16,672 nucleotides of DNA from an uncultured Lysobacteraceae bacterium (lineage in GTDB: Bacteria > Pseudomonadota > Gammaproteobacteria > Xanthomonadales > Xanthomonadaceae). The notes beneath the pieces are model-generated. The model had not been told where the DNA came from. It made no database searches and saw only the letters and a list, made by a program, of their open reading frames with translations. This document shows positions 1 to 7,199 of this stretch, in pieces; position 1 is the stretch's first letter; each line of letters starts with the position of its first letter. The DNA lies in contig CALCNV010000034.1 of the NCBI GenBank assembly GCA_937897645.1, positions 1-16,672 of the forward strand, in the 5' to 3' direction. Position numbers and translations under genes: made by a program.

Positions 1-101
1 CCGACCTGCACGCACTCGCGCTCACGCAAGGCGAGCCGAAGCAGATCAGCGGCAAGCAGGAGCGCTACGAGAACCTGCTGAACCAGTATTTGCTGCGTTG
101 A
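1..101 (+). CDS. xylA: Xylose isomerase, C-terminal end (partial)
   Basis: Only the last 32 codons are in the window, read in frame from base 3 to a TGA at 99-101. The visible tail ends ISGKQERYENLLNQYLLR. This matches the C-terminal signature of class II xylose isomerases, which finish with a GRQE..ENLVN.Y-type helix. The enzyme converts D-xylose to D-xylulose in the cytoplasm. Its catalytic metal-binding residues lie upstream of the window and cannot be checked. The neighbour 130 bp downstream on the same strand is a xylose symporter, which fits. The call rests on one short motif plus context, so another protein ending in a similar helix is possible. Confidence 0.75.
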   Translation, partial: DLHALALTQGEPKQISGKQERYENLLNQYLLR

Positions 102-231
102 TTTCCTCCCCGCAAGAGCGCGTCCTGGTGGCGGGAACTACTCCCGTGTATGCATCCAGATGCATTGCCTGCTGCCAGAGGCGCTCTTGCGGGATTCTCC
201 ATGCACAGGCACGGCAACCCAAGGTAAGCCC
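102..231 (+). promoter_or_regulatory. Structured xylA-xylE spacer with nested inverted repeats
   Basis: The 130-bp spacer holds a perfect 13-bp inverted repeat, CCCGCAAGAGCGC at 109-121 and GCGCTCTTGCGGG at 181-193, separated by 59 nt. Inside it sit a CGGGA/TCCCG hairpin (132-136 and 142-146) and a 16-bp near-palindrome, ATGCATCCAGATGCAT (150-165). As RNA this could fold into a closed, branched element ending about 27 nt before the Shine-Dalgarno of xylE. It could be an intercistronic RNA structure that sets the xylA:xylE ratio, a weak terminator, or in part a protein operator. No U-tract follows the right arm, so a classical intrinsic terminator is unlikely. The repeats are seen directly; the function is inference. 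Confidence 0.5.
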
Positions 232-1641
232 ATGACCATTCCGGCCCACAGCGGCGAGAACACGAAGTTCATCATCCTGATCAGTTGCGTGGCCACCATC
301 GGTGGCTTCCTGTTCGGATTCGACAGTGGCGTGATCAACGGCACCCAGGACGGCCTGCACCAGACCTTTGGTTCCGGGAAATGGATGCAGGGATTCGAGG
401 TCGCCTCGATGCTCCTGGGATGTGCGATAGGCGCGTTCTTCGCAGGCTGGTTGGCCGACCGTTGGGGCCGGCGCAGCGTGCTGGTCATTTCGGCGGTGCT
501 GTTCCTGTTGTCGGCTATCGGCGCCGGTGCTGCAGGCAGCTCGATGGTGTTCATCGTCGCGCGCGTGCTGGGTGGCTTCGCCGTGGGCGCGGCCAGCGTG
601 ATGTCGCCGGCCTACATCGCCGAAGTCGCTTCCGCGCGTTACCGCGGCAGGTTGGCCACGGTGCAGCAGATCGCCATCATCAGCGGCCTGTTCATGGCCT
701 TCCTCAGCAACTACCTGCTGGCCAAGGCGGCGGGTGCCTCGACCGAGGCGTTCTGGCTGGGGCACGCGGCATGGCGCTGGATGTTCTGGATGATGGCGAT
801 CCCGTCCCTTGCCTTCCTGTCGTTGCTGTTGCTGATCCCGGAGAGCCCGCGCTACCTGATGGTGAAGAACCGTCGCGAAGATGCGGAGACAGTGCTGACC
901 AAGCTGTATGGCCCGGCCGAGGCGCGACTGAAGCTGCAGGAAATCGGCGACTCGCTCTCCGTGGACCATCGTCCGCGTCTGTCGGACCTGGTCAACAAGG
1001 CGACCGGAAAACTGCGCCCAATCGTGTGGGTCGGCATTGGCCTGGCAACCTTCCAGCAACTGGTCGGCATCAACGTGGTGTTCTATTACGGCGCGGTGTT
1101 GTGGCAAGCGGTGGGCTTTTCGGAAAACGATGCGCTGTTGATCAACGTGCTGTCCGGTGCACTGAGCATCGGCGCCTGCCTCATCGCCCTGGTATTGATC
1201 GACAAGGTCGGGCGCAAGCCACTGCTGTGGATCGGTTCGGTCGGCATGGCCGTGTCGCTGGCCTTGGTCACCTATGCGTTCGCCAGCGCCGACCTGGACG
1301 CCGCCGGCAAGCTGGCGCTGTCCGATTCCATGGGCATGCTGGCGCTGGTGGCGGCCAACGTCTACGTGGTGTTCTTCAACATGTCGTGGGGCCCGGTGAT
1401 GTGGGTGATGCTGGGCGAGATGTTCCCCAACCAGATCCGTGGTTCGGGCCTGGCGGTGGCGGGCGCGGCGCAATGGACGTCCAACTTCGCCATCACCATG
1501 TCTTTCCCCGTGTTGCTGGCCAGCATCGGCCTGTCCGGTGCCTATGGCATCTACACGGTGGCGGCGGTGCTCTCGGTGTTCTTCGTCATCAAGTACGTGC
1601 ACGAGACCAAGGGCAAGGAGCTGGAGCAGATGGAAGGCTGA
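232..1641 (+). CDS. xylE: XylE-type D-xylose:H+ symporter (MFS sugar porter)
   Basis: A 469-residue inner-membrane protein with about 12 hydrophobic segments and the sugar-porter signatures: GFDSGVINGT (29-38, TM1), GWLADRWGRR (72-81, loop 2-3), PESPR (203-207), QQLVGIN (275-281), DKVGRK in loop 8-9, WGPVMWVMLGEMFP (386-399) and a final HETKG (usually PETKG). Residues corresponding to E. coli XylE D27, R133, the QQ pair of TM7, W392 and Q415 are present as D31, R111, Q275/Q276, W391 and Q414, so xylose/H+ symport is the best call. The ATG at 232 follows AAGG with 7-nt spacing. An in-frame ATG at 160 lies inside the inverted repeats of the spacer, lacks a ribosome site and adds a non-membrane leader, so it was not used. 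It probably shares a transcript with xylA. Glucose or another hexose as substrate cannot be excluded. Confidence 0.9.
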   Translation: MTIPAHSGENTKFIILISCVATIGGFLFGFDSGVINGTQDGLHQTFGSGKWMQGFEVASMLLGCAIGAFFAGWLADRWGRRSVLVISAVLFLLSAIGAGAAGSSMVFIVARVLGGFAVGAASVMSPAYIAEVASARYRGRLATVQQIAIISGLFMAFLSNYLLAKAAGASTEAFWLGHAAWRWMFWMMAIPSLAFLSLLLLIPESPRYLMVKNRREDAETVLTKLYGPAEARLKLQEIGDSLSVDHRPRLSDLVNKATGKLRPIVWVGIGLATFQQLVGINVVFYYGAVLWQAVGFSENDALLINVLSGALSIGACLIALVLIDKVGRKPLLWIGSVGMAVSLALVTYAFASADLDAAGKLALSDSMGMLALVAANVYVVFFNMSWGPVMWVMLGEMFPNQIRGSGLAVAGAAQWTSNFAITMSFPVLLASIGLSGAYGIYTVAAVLSVFFVIKYVHETKGKELEQMEG

Positions 1642-1701
1642 CCTGACATGGCCGGGCTTGCACAACGTCACGCCAGTCATCGCATGCGAGATGCTAGGAC
1701 G

Positions 1702-1742
1702 GCCCGGCATCCAGCGAGTGCGCGGGCACCGCGCGCTGGCCT
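1702..1742. terminator. GC-rich hairpin between convergent xylE and lacI-type gene
   Basis: In the 105-bp gap between the two convergent stop codons, GCGCGG (1720-1725) and CCGCGC (1729-1734) form a 6-bp stem with a 3-nt loop. It can extend through CCAG (1711-1714) and CTGG (1736-1739) with a bulge. A second pair, GCCGGGC (1651-1657) and GCCCGGC (1702-1708), and a 10-bp palindrome TCGCATGCGA (1680-1689) lie beside it. There is no clear U-tract in either direction, so a bidirectional terminator role is inferred from location and stem strength only. Confidence 0.35.
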
Positions 1743-1746
1743 GCGG

Positions 1747-2832
1747 TCAGGTCCTTGCGGCCCGCTTGCGCTTGGGCGGCGGGGCCACCGAATCGCGGAC
1801 AATCAACTGGTGCGAAGCCACGTGGTCGACGACCACGCGCGTATCGGGATCCTTGCTGCGTATCTTGCGCAGCAGGATGTCGATCGCCGAATCCGCCATG
1901 TCGGACACGGGCTGGTGGATCGTGGTGAGTTCCGGCCACACCGTGGTCGCGGCGAAGGTGTCGTCGAAACCGACCACCGACAGGTCGCGCGGCACATCCA
2001 GTCCCTTGCGATGCGCAACGGAAATCACGGCGGCGGCCATGTCGTCGTTGCTGGCGAAAATCGCGGTCGGCGCCGGCGTGCGCGCAAGCAATTTCTCGCT
2101 GGCGTCCAGGCCAGAGCGATAGGTGAAGTAGCCCTGTTCCACCAGGGTCTGGTCAAGCGCGATGCCGGCTTCGGCCAACGCCGCCTGGAATCCTTCGTAG
2201 CGGTGCGTACTGGCGGTCTGGTTGGTATGGCCCTTGATATAGCCGATGCACGTGTGGCCCTGGGCGATCAGGTATGCGGTCATTTCCTTGCTGGCGTGGA
2301 AATCGTCGATGCGCACGCACGAGACTTCATGGCTGAATCGACCGGAGGCGATCGATACGACGGCAACGCCGGCGTTGGCGAATTCCTTGAGCACCGACTT
2401 CGACTCGCAGAGCGGCGGTGGCAGGATCACGCCCGCCACGCTCCTGGCCAGCACGCGTGCGGCGTTGCGTTGCTCACTGGCGCCCAGGTTGTCCCAGGTG
2501 TCGATGACCAGCTGCGCCGCCGTGCGCGCGGCCCCGCTGAGCGCGCCGACCAGCAGTTCGCGCAGGTAGGCCGAGCTGGGGTTGGTGTAGATCAGGGCGA
2601 TACGCGTATGTTGGGCGGCCGCCAGCGAACTGGCCGCCAGGTTGGGCGTGTAGCCCAGTTCATGGACCGCGCGCATGACATTGTCGCGCGTCGAGTCCCG
2701 CACCTTGCCCTGGCTGTTGATCACGCGCGACACGGTCATGGGGGAAACCCCCGCGAACGCGGCTACTTCGTCGATGGTGACCGCACGCCCTTTGCGTCGG
2801 TCGGCCTTCTTGCGCTTTTCCAACACTGGCAC
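1747..2832 (-). CDS. xylR: LacI-family xylan/xylose-responsive repressor
   Basis: A 361-residue LacI/GalR-type regulator. The N-terminal helix-turn-helix and hinge (about 18-65) read VTIDEVAAFAGVSPMTVSRV then NSQGKVRDST and GYTPNLAASSLA. A periplasmic-binding-protein-like sugar-sensing domain follows (about 75-340, with IALIYTNPSS, ASGRFS, FASNDDMAAAVI and VVGFDD). It probably represses the adjacent divergent glucuronidase operon and the xylanase/GPH pair through the 14-bp palindromes at 2932-2945 and 14117-14130. In Xanthomonas campestris a LacI-type XylR, also next to the alpha-glucuronidase gene, acts on this motif. The outermost start is GTG at 2830-2832, but AAGG abuts it with no spacing; the in-frame GTG at 2824-2826 has AAGG five bases away and is the better start by that criterion. 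The inducer cannot be read from the sequence; xylose or xylo-oligosaccharide is likely. Confidence 0.88.
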   Translation of the reverse strand: MPVLEKRKKADRRKGRAVTIDEVAAFAGVSPMTVSRVINSQGKVRDSTRDNVMRAVHELGYTPNLAASSLAAAQHTRIALIYTNPSSAYLRELLVGALSGAARTAAQLVIDTWDNLGASEQRNAARVLARSVAGVILPPPLCESKSVLKEFANAGVAVVSIASGRFSHEVSCVRIDDFHASKEMTAYLIAQGHTCIGYIKGHTNQTASTHRYEGFQAALAEAGIALDQTLVEQGYFTYRSGLDASEKLLARTPAPTAIFASNDDMAAAVISVAHRKGLDVPRDLSVVGFDDTFAATTVWPELTTIHQPVSDMADSAIDILLRKIRSKDPDTRVVVDHVASHQLIVRDSVAPPPKRKRAART

Positions 2833-2910
2833 CTTGGGTTGACGGTTGATCGGGCAGGGCGGGAAGCGCTCCCATGACGAGGGAAACCTGCAGCACGCAC
2901 TTGTCAGAAC

Positions 2911-2929
2911 CCGACAGAGTGAATGTCGG
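2911..2929. repeat. 6-bp inverted repeat next to the xyl-box
   Basis: CCGACA (2911-2916) and TGTCGG (2924-2929) are perfect inverted repeats separated by 7 nt. They end two bases before the xyl-box variant. They could be a second regulator site or part of the promoter; nothing identifies the binder. Confidence 0.35.
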
Positions 2930-2931
2930 AA

Positions 2932-2945
2932 TGGTAACGCTAACG
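2932..2945. promoter_or_regulatory. xyl-box-like operator (variant)
   Basis: TGGTAACGCTAACG differs at two positions from the TGGTAGCGCTAACA xyl-box known from Xanthomonas campestris and found intact at 14117-14130. It lies in the 155-bp region between the divergent LacI-type gene and the alpha-glucuronidase gene, 42 bp before the latter's start. That is where a repressor of the operon, and perhaps of its own gene, would bind. The match is direct; the assignment to the adjacent LacI protein comes from knowledge of the Xanthomonas system. Confidence 0.75.
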
Positions 2946-2987
2946 GCTACCTGCCGCGAGTCGCGCGGGGCGGGTCGCACGACAGGC

Positions 2988-5168
2988 ATGCAAGCACGGC
3001 CCACGATTGCACGCACCCTTTGTCGCATCGCCATGGCGTTCATGGCCTGTCTTCTGCTCCACGCTTTCAGCATGCAGCCGGCATTCGCCGAGGACGGGCA
3101 TGAGCTCTGGCTCCGCTACCGCCCACTCGCCGCCCACCAGGCCCAGGCCGTGCGCGCGCACGCGTCCCAGCTGGTTGCAGCATCGGGCACGCCTGGATTG
3201 GCAGCGGCGCGTGCCGAATTGGAGAAAGGCCTTGGCGGCCTGCTGGGAATAAAACTCCCGCTGTCCGAAGCAGTGACGCAGGACGGGGCCATCGTGCTCG
3301 GCAGCGCCCGGTCGTCGCCGCGGATAGCCGCATTGGGGCTCGACCTTGAGGCGCTGGGCCCGGAAGGCTATGTCATTCGCAGCATGGAGGTGGAAGGCAG
3401 CAAGGCCACGGTGATTGCAGCGGCCGAAGACATTGGCGCGCTGTATGGCGCCTTCCATTTCCTGCGCCTGGTGCAGACCGGAAAGTCATTGCAGCACTTG
3501 GACCTGCGCGAATCGCCGCGCTTGCAACTGCGCATGCTCAACCATTGGGACAACCTGGACGGCTATGTCGAGCGTGGATACGCCGGTGGCTCGCTGTGGG
3601 ATTGGCACACGCTGCCCGGCTACCTGGATCCGCGTTACACCGAGTACGCGCGCGCCAACGCATCACTGGGCATCAACGGCACCGTGCTCAATAACGTGAA
3701 TGCCAATGCGTTGAGCCTGACGCCAGCCTACCTCGAGAAAGCCGCGGTCTTGGCCGACGTATTCCGTCCCTATGGAATCCGGGTCTTCCTGAGCGCGCGT
3801 TTCAGTGCACCGATTGAAATCGGAGGCCTCAAGACTGCCGATCCGCTGGATCCACAGGTACGGCAATGGTGGCGCGACAAGGCAGACGAAATCCATCGCC
3901 TCATTCCGGATTTCGGAGGGTTGCTGGTCAAGGCCAACTCCGAAGGCCAGCCCGGGCCGCAGGATTACCAGCGCACGCATGCCGACGGCGCGAACCTGCT
4001 CGCCGACGCATTGGCACCCCATGGCGGCGTGGTCATGTGGCGTGCTTTCGTCTACTCGCATGAGGAGCCGACGGATCGCGCCAAACAGGCCTATGGCGAA
4101 TTCGTTCCACTCGATGGCAAGTTCAAATCGAATGTCTTGCTGCAAGTGAAGAACGGGCCCATCGACTTCCAGCCGCGGGAGCCGTTCCATCCTTTGTTCG
4201 GCGCTATGCCTGCCACCAACCTGATGATGGAATTCCAGGTCACCAAGGAGTACCTGGGTTTTGCCACGCACCTTGTCTATCTGGGGCCTTTGTACGAAGA
4301 AGTGCTTCGGTCCGAAACGTTTACAGGTGGCGAAGGCTCGACAGTCGCGGACATCCTCCAAGCAAGCGCAGTCAGCGGCATGGCGGGCGTGGCCAACATC
4401 GGCACGGACCGCAACTGGAGCGGCTCCCATTTCGACCAGGCCAACTGGTACGCCCTGGGCCGTCTGGCGTGGGATCCGCACCTGGGTTCACGGCGCATCG
4501 CAGAAGACTGGGTGGCGATGACGTTTTCGCAGGACCCGCGTTTCGTCGAGCCGGTCGTCGACATGATGATGGGCTCGCGCCAGGCGGTTGTGGATTACAT
4601 GACGCCGCTCGGCCTGCACCATGTAATGGGACGCGGACATCACTACGGCCCAGGACCCTGGGTAGAAGGCGGTCCGCGCGCGGACTGGACCTCGGTCTAC
4701 TACCATCGCGCCGACCGTGACGGGATAGGTTTCGACCGGACCCGCACGGGTAGCGATGCGGTGTCCCAGTACGCGACGCCGGTCGCGCAGCAATTCAACG
4801 ACCTGCATCGCGTGCCGGAGGACTTCCTGCTCTGGTTCCACCACGTGCCCTGGGACTACAGGACACGTTCGGGCCGCGTGCTGTGGGATGAACTGGTATT
4901 CCGCTATACGCGTGGTGTCGATTCGGTTCACCACATGCGATCTACATGGAAGGAAATGGCGCCTTACGTCGATGCGGAGCGCCATGCGCAGGTGGATGCG
5001 TTCCTCGGTATCCAGGAACACGAAGCGCAATGGTGGCGCGACGCCAGCATCGCCTATTTCCAGGATATTTCCGGTCGGCCACTGCCCGCGGGGTTCGCGC
5101 CGCCGGCGCATTCGCTGGACTACTACAAGGCACTGGAATTTCCATTCGCTCCTGGAGACGGCCGATGA
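2988..5168 (+). CDS. agu67A: Exported alpha-glucuronidase, GH67
   Basis: A 726-residue GH67 enzyme that removes 4-O-methyl-glucuronic acid from the non-reducing end of glucuronoxylan oligosaccharides. A signal peptide ends near residue 34 (ACLLLHAFSMQPAFA, then EDG), so it acts in the periplasm or on the outer membrane. The GH67 catalytic residues are visible: acid E319 in KANSEGQPGP, and D393 (NGPIDFQP) and E421 (TKEYLG). Their 28-residue spacing equals that of D365 and E393 in Cellvibrio GlcA67A, and E319 corresponds to its E292. The frame is open from 2874, but the operator at 2932-2945 lies inside that extension and only the ATG at 2988 gives a normal signal peptide; its ribosome site is poor (AGG almost touching). 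It is first in a four-gene operon, and its stop overlaps the next start as ATGA. Confidence 0.93.
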   Translation: MQARPTIARTLCRIAMAFMACLLLHAFSMQPAFAEDGHELWLRYRPLAAHQAQAVRAHASQLVAASGTPGLAAARAELEKGLGGLLGIKLPLSEAVTQDGAIVLGSARSSPRIAALGLDLEALGPEGYVIRSMEVEGSKATVIAAAEDIGALYGAFHFLRLVQTGKSLQHLDLRESPRLQLRMLNHWDNLDGYVERGYAGGSLWDWHTLPGYLDPRYTEYARANASLGINGTVLNNVNANALSLTPAYLEKAAVLADVFRPYGIRVFLSARFSAPIEIGGLKTADPLDPQVRQWWRDKADEIHRLIPDFGGLLVKANSEGQPGPQDYQRTHADGANLLADALAPHGGVVMWRAFVYSHEEPTDRAKQAYGEFVPLDGKFKSNVLLQVKNGPIDFQPREPFHPLFGAMPATNLMMEFQVTKEYLGFATHLVYLGPLYEEVLRSETFTGGEGSTVADILQASAVSGMAGVANIGTDRNWSGSHFDQANWYALGRLAWDPHLGSRRIAEDWVAMTFSQDPRFVEPVVDMMMGSRQAVVDYMTPLGLHHVMGRGHHYGPGPWVEGGPRADWTSVYYHRADRDGIGFDRTRTGSDAVSQYATPVAQQFNDLHRVPEDFLLWFHHVPWDYRTRSGRVLWDELVFRYTRGVDSVHHMRSTWKEMAPYVDAERHAQVDAFLGIQEHEAQWWRDASIAYFQDISGRPLPAGFAPPAHSLDYYKALEFPFAPGDGR

Positions 5169-7153
5169 AAACGGTCGGCATCAGCAGTGGCCTGTGCAAG
5201 TTGCTGGCGATGGTCGTTCTGTTTCATGCAAGCCATGCATCCGCGAAGGAGGCGGGCGAGGTTTCGCTGCTGCATGCCATGTTCCAGGAGCATGCGGTCT
5301 TGCAGCGCGACCAGCCGATCCGGATCTGGGGCACGGCCACGCCCAATACGAAAATACAGTTGGAGCTGGGCACCCATCGCGCCAACACGCGTACCGACCA
5401 GGCAGGGGCATGGGAAGTACTGCTGCCGAGCATGCCTGCCGGTGGGCCGCACACACTCACCGTGAGCGATGGCGTCAGCACGCAATCGGTGGGTGATCTG
5501 CTGGTGGGTGACGTGTGGCTGTGCTCCGGGCAATCCAACATGGAGCTTCCGGTGTGGAGAACGCTGGATGCGGCATCCGAACTGGGCAGCGCTTCGGCAC
5601 CGACGATCCGTCTGCTGACGATCCCACAATCCGCAAGCCCCGTTCCGCTGCCTACGTTTCCAAGCGCGACGCAATGGCAGGCCGTTGATGCGGACAGCCT
5701 GCGCGAGTTCTCTGCCGCCTGTTTCTACTTCGCGCGTGAACTGCAGAAAAAAATCGACGTGCCGATGGGATTGATCGATGCGTCCTGGGGCGGTTCGCGC
5801 ATCCAGGCCTGGATCGATGGCGAGGCGTTGAAGACCGATCCGCGCTATCAAGAGTCGCTGGAAGTGCTGGCCCTTTATGAAAAGGATCCGCTTGCAGCCG
5901 CACGACGTTGGGGCGAGGTCTGGGGAAAGTGGTGGGAGCAGCGTGCCGGCACGGTGGCCGGTGATCGTCCCTGGAGTCCGTCGGACCAATCGGAATCCGA
6001 ATGGCGCAAGGCGCCTGGCGAGCTGGGTCTTTGGGAGCATTGGAACGATCCCGCGCTGGCGGACTACAACGGCATGGTGTGGTTCCGCACGGCCGTCGAA
6101 CTCACACCCGATCAGGCGCGCCAGAAGGCGGTGCTGGAACTTGCTGCGCTGGATGAGACCGACATTACCTGGGTCAACGGCGTGGCGGTCGGCAGCGAAT
6201 ACGGTCCCGGGTCGGCCCGTCGTTATCCCCTGCCTGCAGGGGGATTGAAGGCAGGCGAGAACAAGGTCGTGGTCAACGTGCTGGACACCTGGCGTGACGG
6301 CGGCATGAATGCGCCTGCGGCGGCATACCGTGTCGTGTTCGAGGATGGATCCAGCGTCGCGTTAGGTCATTGGGAGTACCGCGTAAGCGGCGGCGCGGGG
6401 TATCCACCGGGTGCACCGTGGCAATCGACCGGCGGCGTATCGACGCTGCATAACGGAATGATCGCGCCGCTCGGCCGCTATGGCGTGCGTGGAGTGCTCT
6501 GGTACCAGGGTGAATCCAACACCGGTGAGGCCGCGGAGTACTCCGATCTGCTGCGCCGACTGGGAACCGGGCTGCGCACACGGTTTGGAAGCGACTTGCC
6601 GATCCTGCTGGTTCAACTCGCAGGCTTTGGCATGCCTGCTACTCAACCGGGCGAAAGTGGATGGGCAAGCCTGCGTGAAGCACAGCGGGCGGTGGCCGAC
6701 GAAAATCCGCACACGGCGCTCGCAATCGCGCTGGACATCGGTGATCGCTACGACATCCATCCACCCAACAAGCAGGAACTGGGTCGTCGACTGGCGCGTG
6801 CGGCACGGCAGCTGGTCTATGGCGAAGCGCTTCCTGCATCGGGTCCAGTGCCGCTATCCGCAACACGCAAGGACGATGCGGTGGTCGTGCGCTTCGGCGA
6901 TGTCGATGGCGCGCTGTTGGCCTATGGCGCTTCGGCACCGGTGGGCTTCGAGTTGTGTGGACATGCGATAGATAGCTGCCACTACGCAAACGGCGAAATA
7001 CACGGGTCGGAGGTAGTGCTGCGCATTACTGCGTCCGTAGACGCCACTCGCGTGCGCTATGGCTGGGCCGACAATCCGGTGGTCAACCTGTTTGACGGCG
7101 CGGGGCTGCCCGCCGGACCTTTCGAAATCCCTATTGGCGAGGGCAATCCATGA
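5165..7153 (+). CDS. Exported SGNH O-acetylesterase (sialate O-acetylesterase / acetylxylan esterase type)
   Basis: A 662-residue protein with a signal peptide cleaved near residue 27 (ASHASA, then KEA). It belongs to the SASA / DUF303 group of SGNH hydrolases, often labelled sialate O-acetylesterase. The nucleophile block is GDVWLCSGQSNMELP with S124; WYQGESN (446-452) and DRYDIHPPNKQELG with D530 and H532 supply the remaining conserved motifs. Between blocks, about residues 300-410, is a galactose-binding-like beta-sandwich of the type inserted in this family (MVWFRTAVEL, WVNGVAVGS, NKVVVNVLD). In a xylan operon the likely job is removing acetyl groups from xylan or xylo-oligosaccharides, not sialic acid; that is inferred from context. 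The ATG at 5165 overlaps the previous stop and has GGAG 7 nt upstream, which implies translational coupling. Confidence 0.87.
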   Translation: MKTVGISSGLCKLLAMVVLFHASHASAKEAGEVSLLHAMFQEHAVLQRDQPIRIWGTATPNTKIQLELGTHRANTRTDQAGAWEVLLPSMPAGGPHTLTVSDGVSTQSVGDLLVGDVWLCSGQSNMELPVWRTLDAASELGSASAPTIRLLTIPQSASPVPLPTFPSATQWQAVDADSLREFSAACFYFARELQKKIDVPMGLIDASWGGSRIQAWIDGEALKTDPRYQESLEVLALYEKDPLAAARRWGEVWGKWWEQRAGTVAGDRPWSPSDQSESEWRKAPGELGLWEHWNDPALADYNGMVWFRTAVELTPDQARQKAVLELAALDETDITWVNGVAVGSEYGPGSARRYPLPAGGLKAGENKVVVNVLDTWRDGGMNAPAAAYRVVFEDGSSVALGHWEYRVSGGAGYPPGAPWQSTGGVSTLHNGMIAPLGRYGVRGVLWYQGESNTGEAAEYSDLLRRLGTGLRTRFGSDLPILLVQLAGFGMPATQPGESGWASLREAQRAVADENPHTALAIALDIGDRYDIHPPNKQELGRRLARAARQLVYGEALPASGPVPLSATRKDDAVVVRFGDVDGALLAYGASAPVGFELCGHAIDSCHYANGEIHGSEVVLRITASVDATRVRYGWADNPVVNLFDGAGLPAGPFEIPIGEGNP

Positions 7154-7199
7154 CCTGCCTGATCAGTCACCGTGTCGACCCCTGCAACGAGGAAGCAGC

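Noticed and set aside
160..231. Start of xylE at the ATG at 160.
   Set aside because: No ribosome site; it lies inside the inverted-repeat spacer, whereas the ATG at 232 has AAGG at normal spacing and matches family length.
46..1710. A 554-codon open frame on the minus strand opposite xylE, rich in His, Arg, Gln and Asp.
   Set aside because: It is antisense to a clear transporter gene, has low-complexity composition expected of the reverse complement of GC-rich coding DNA, and shows no domain.
2874..2987. Longer N-terminus for the alpha-glucuronidase starting at 2874 or at the ATG at 2931.
   Set aside because: These starts would lie upstream of or inside the xyl-box and would bury the signal peptide behind a long polar leader.
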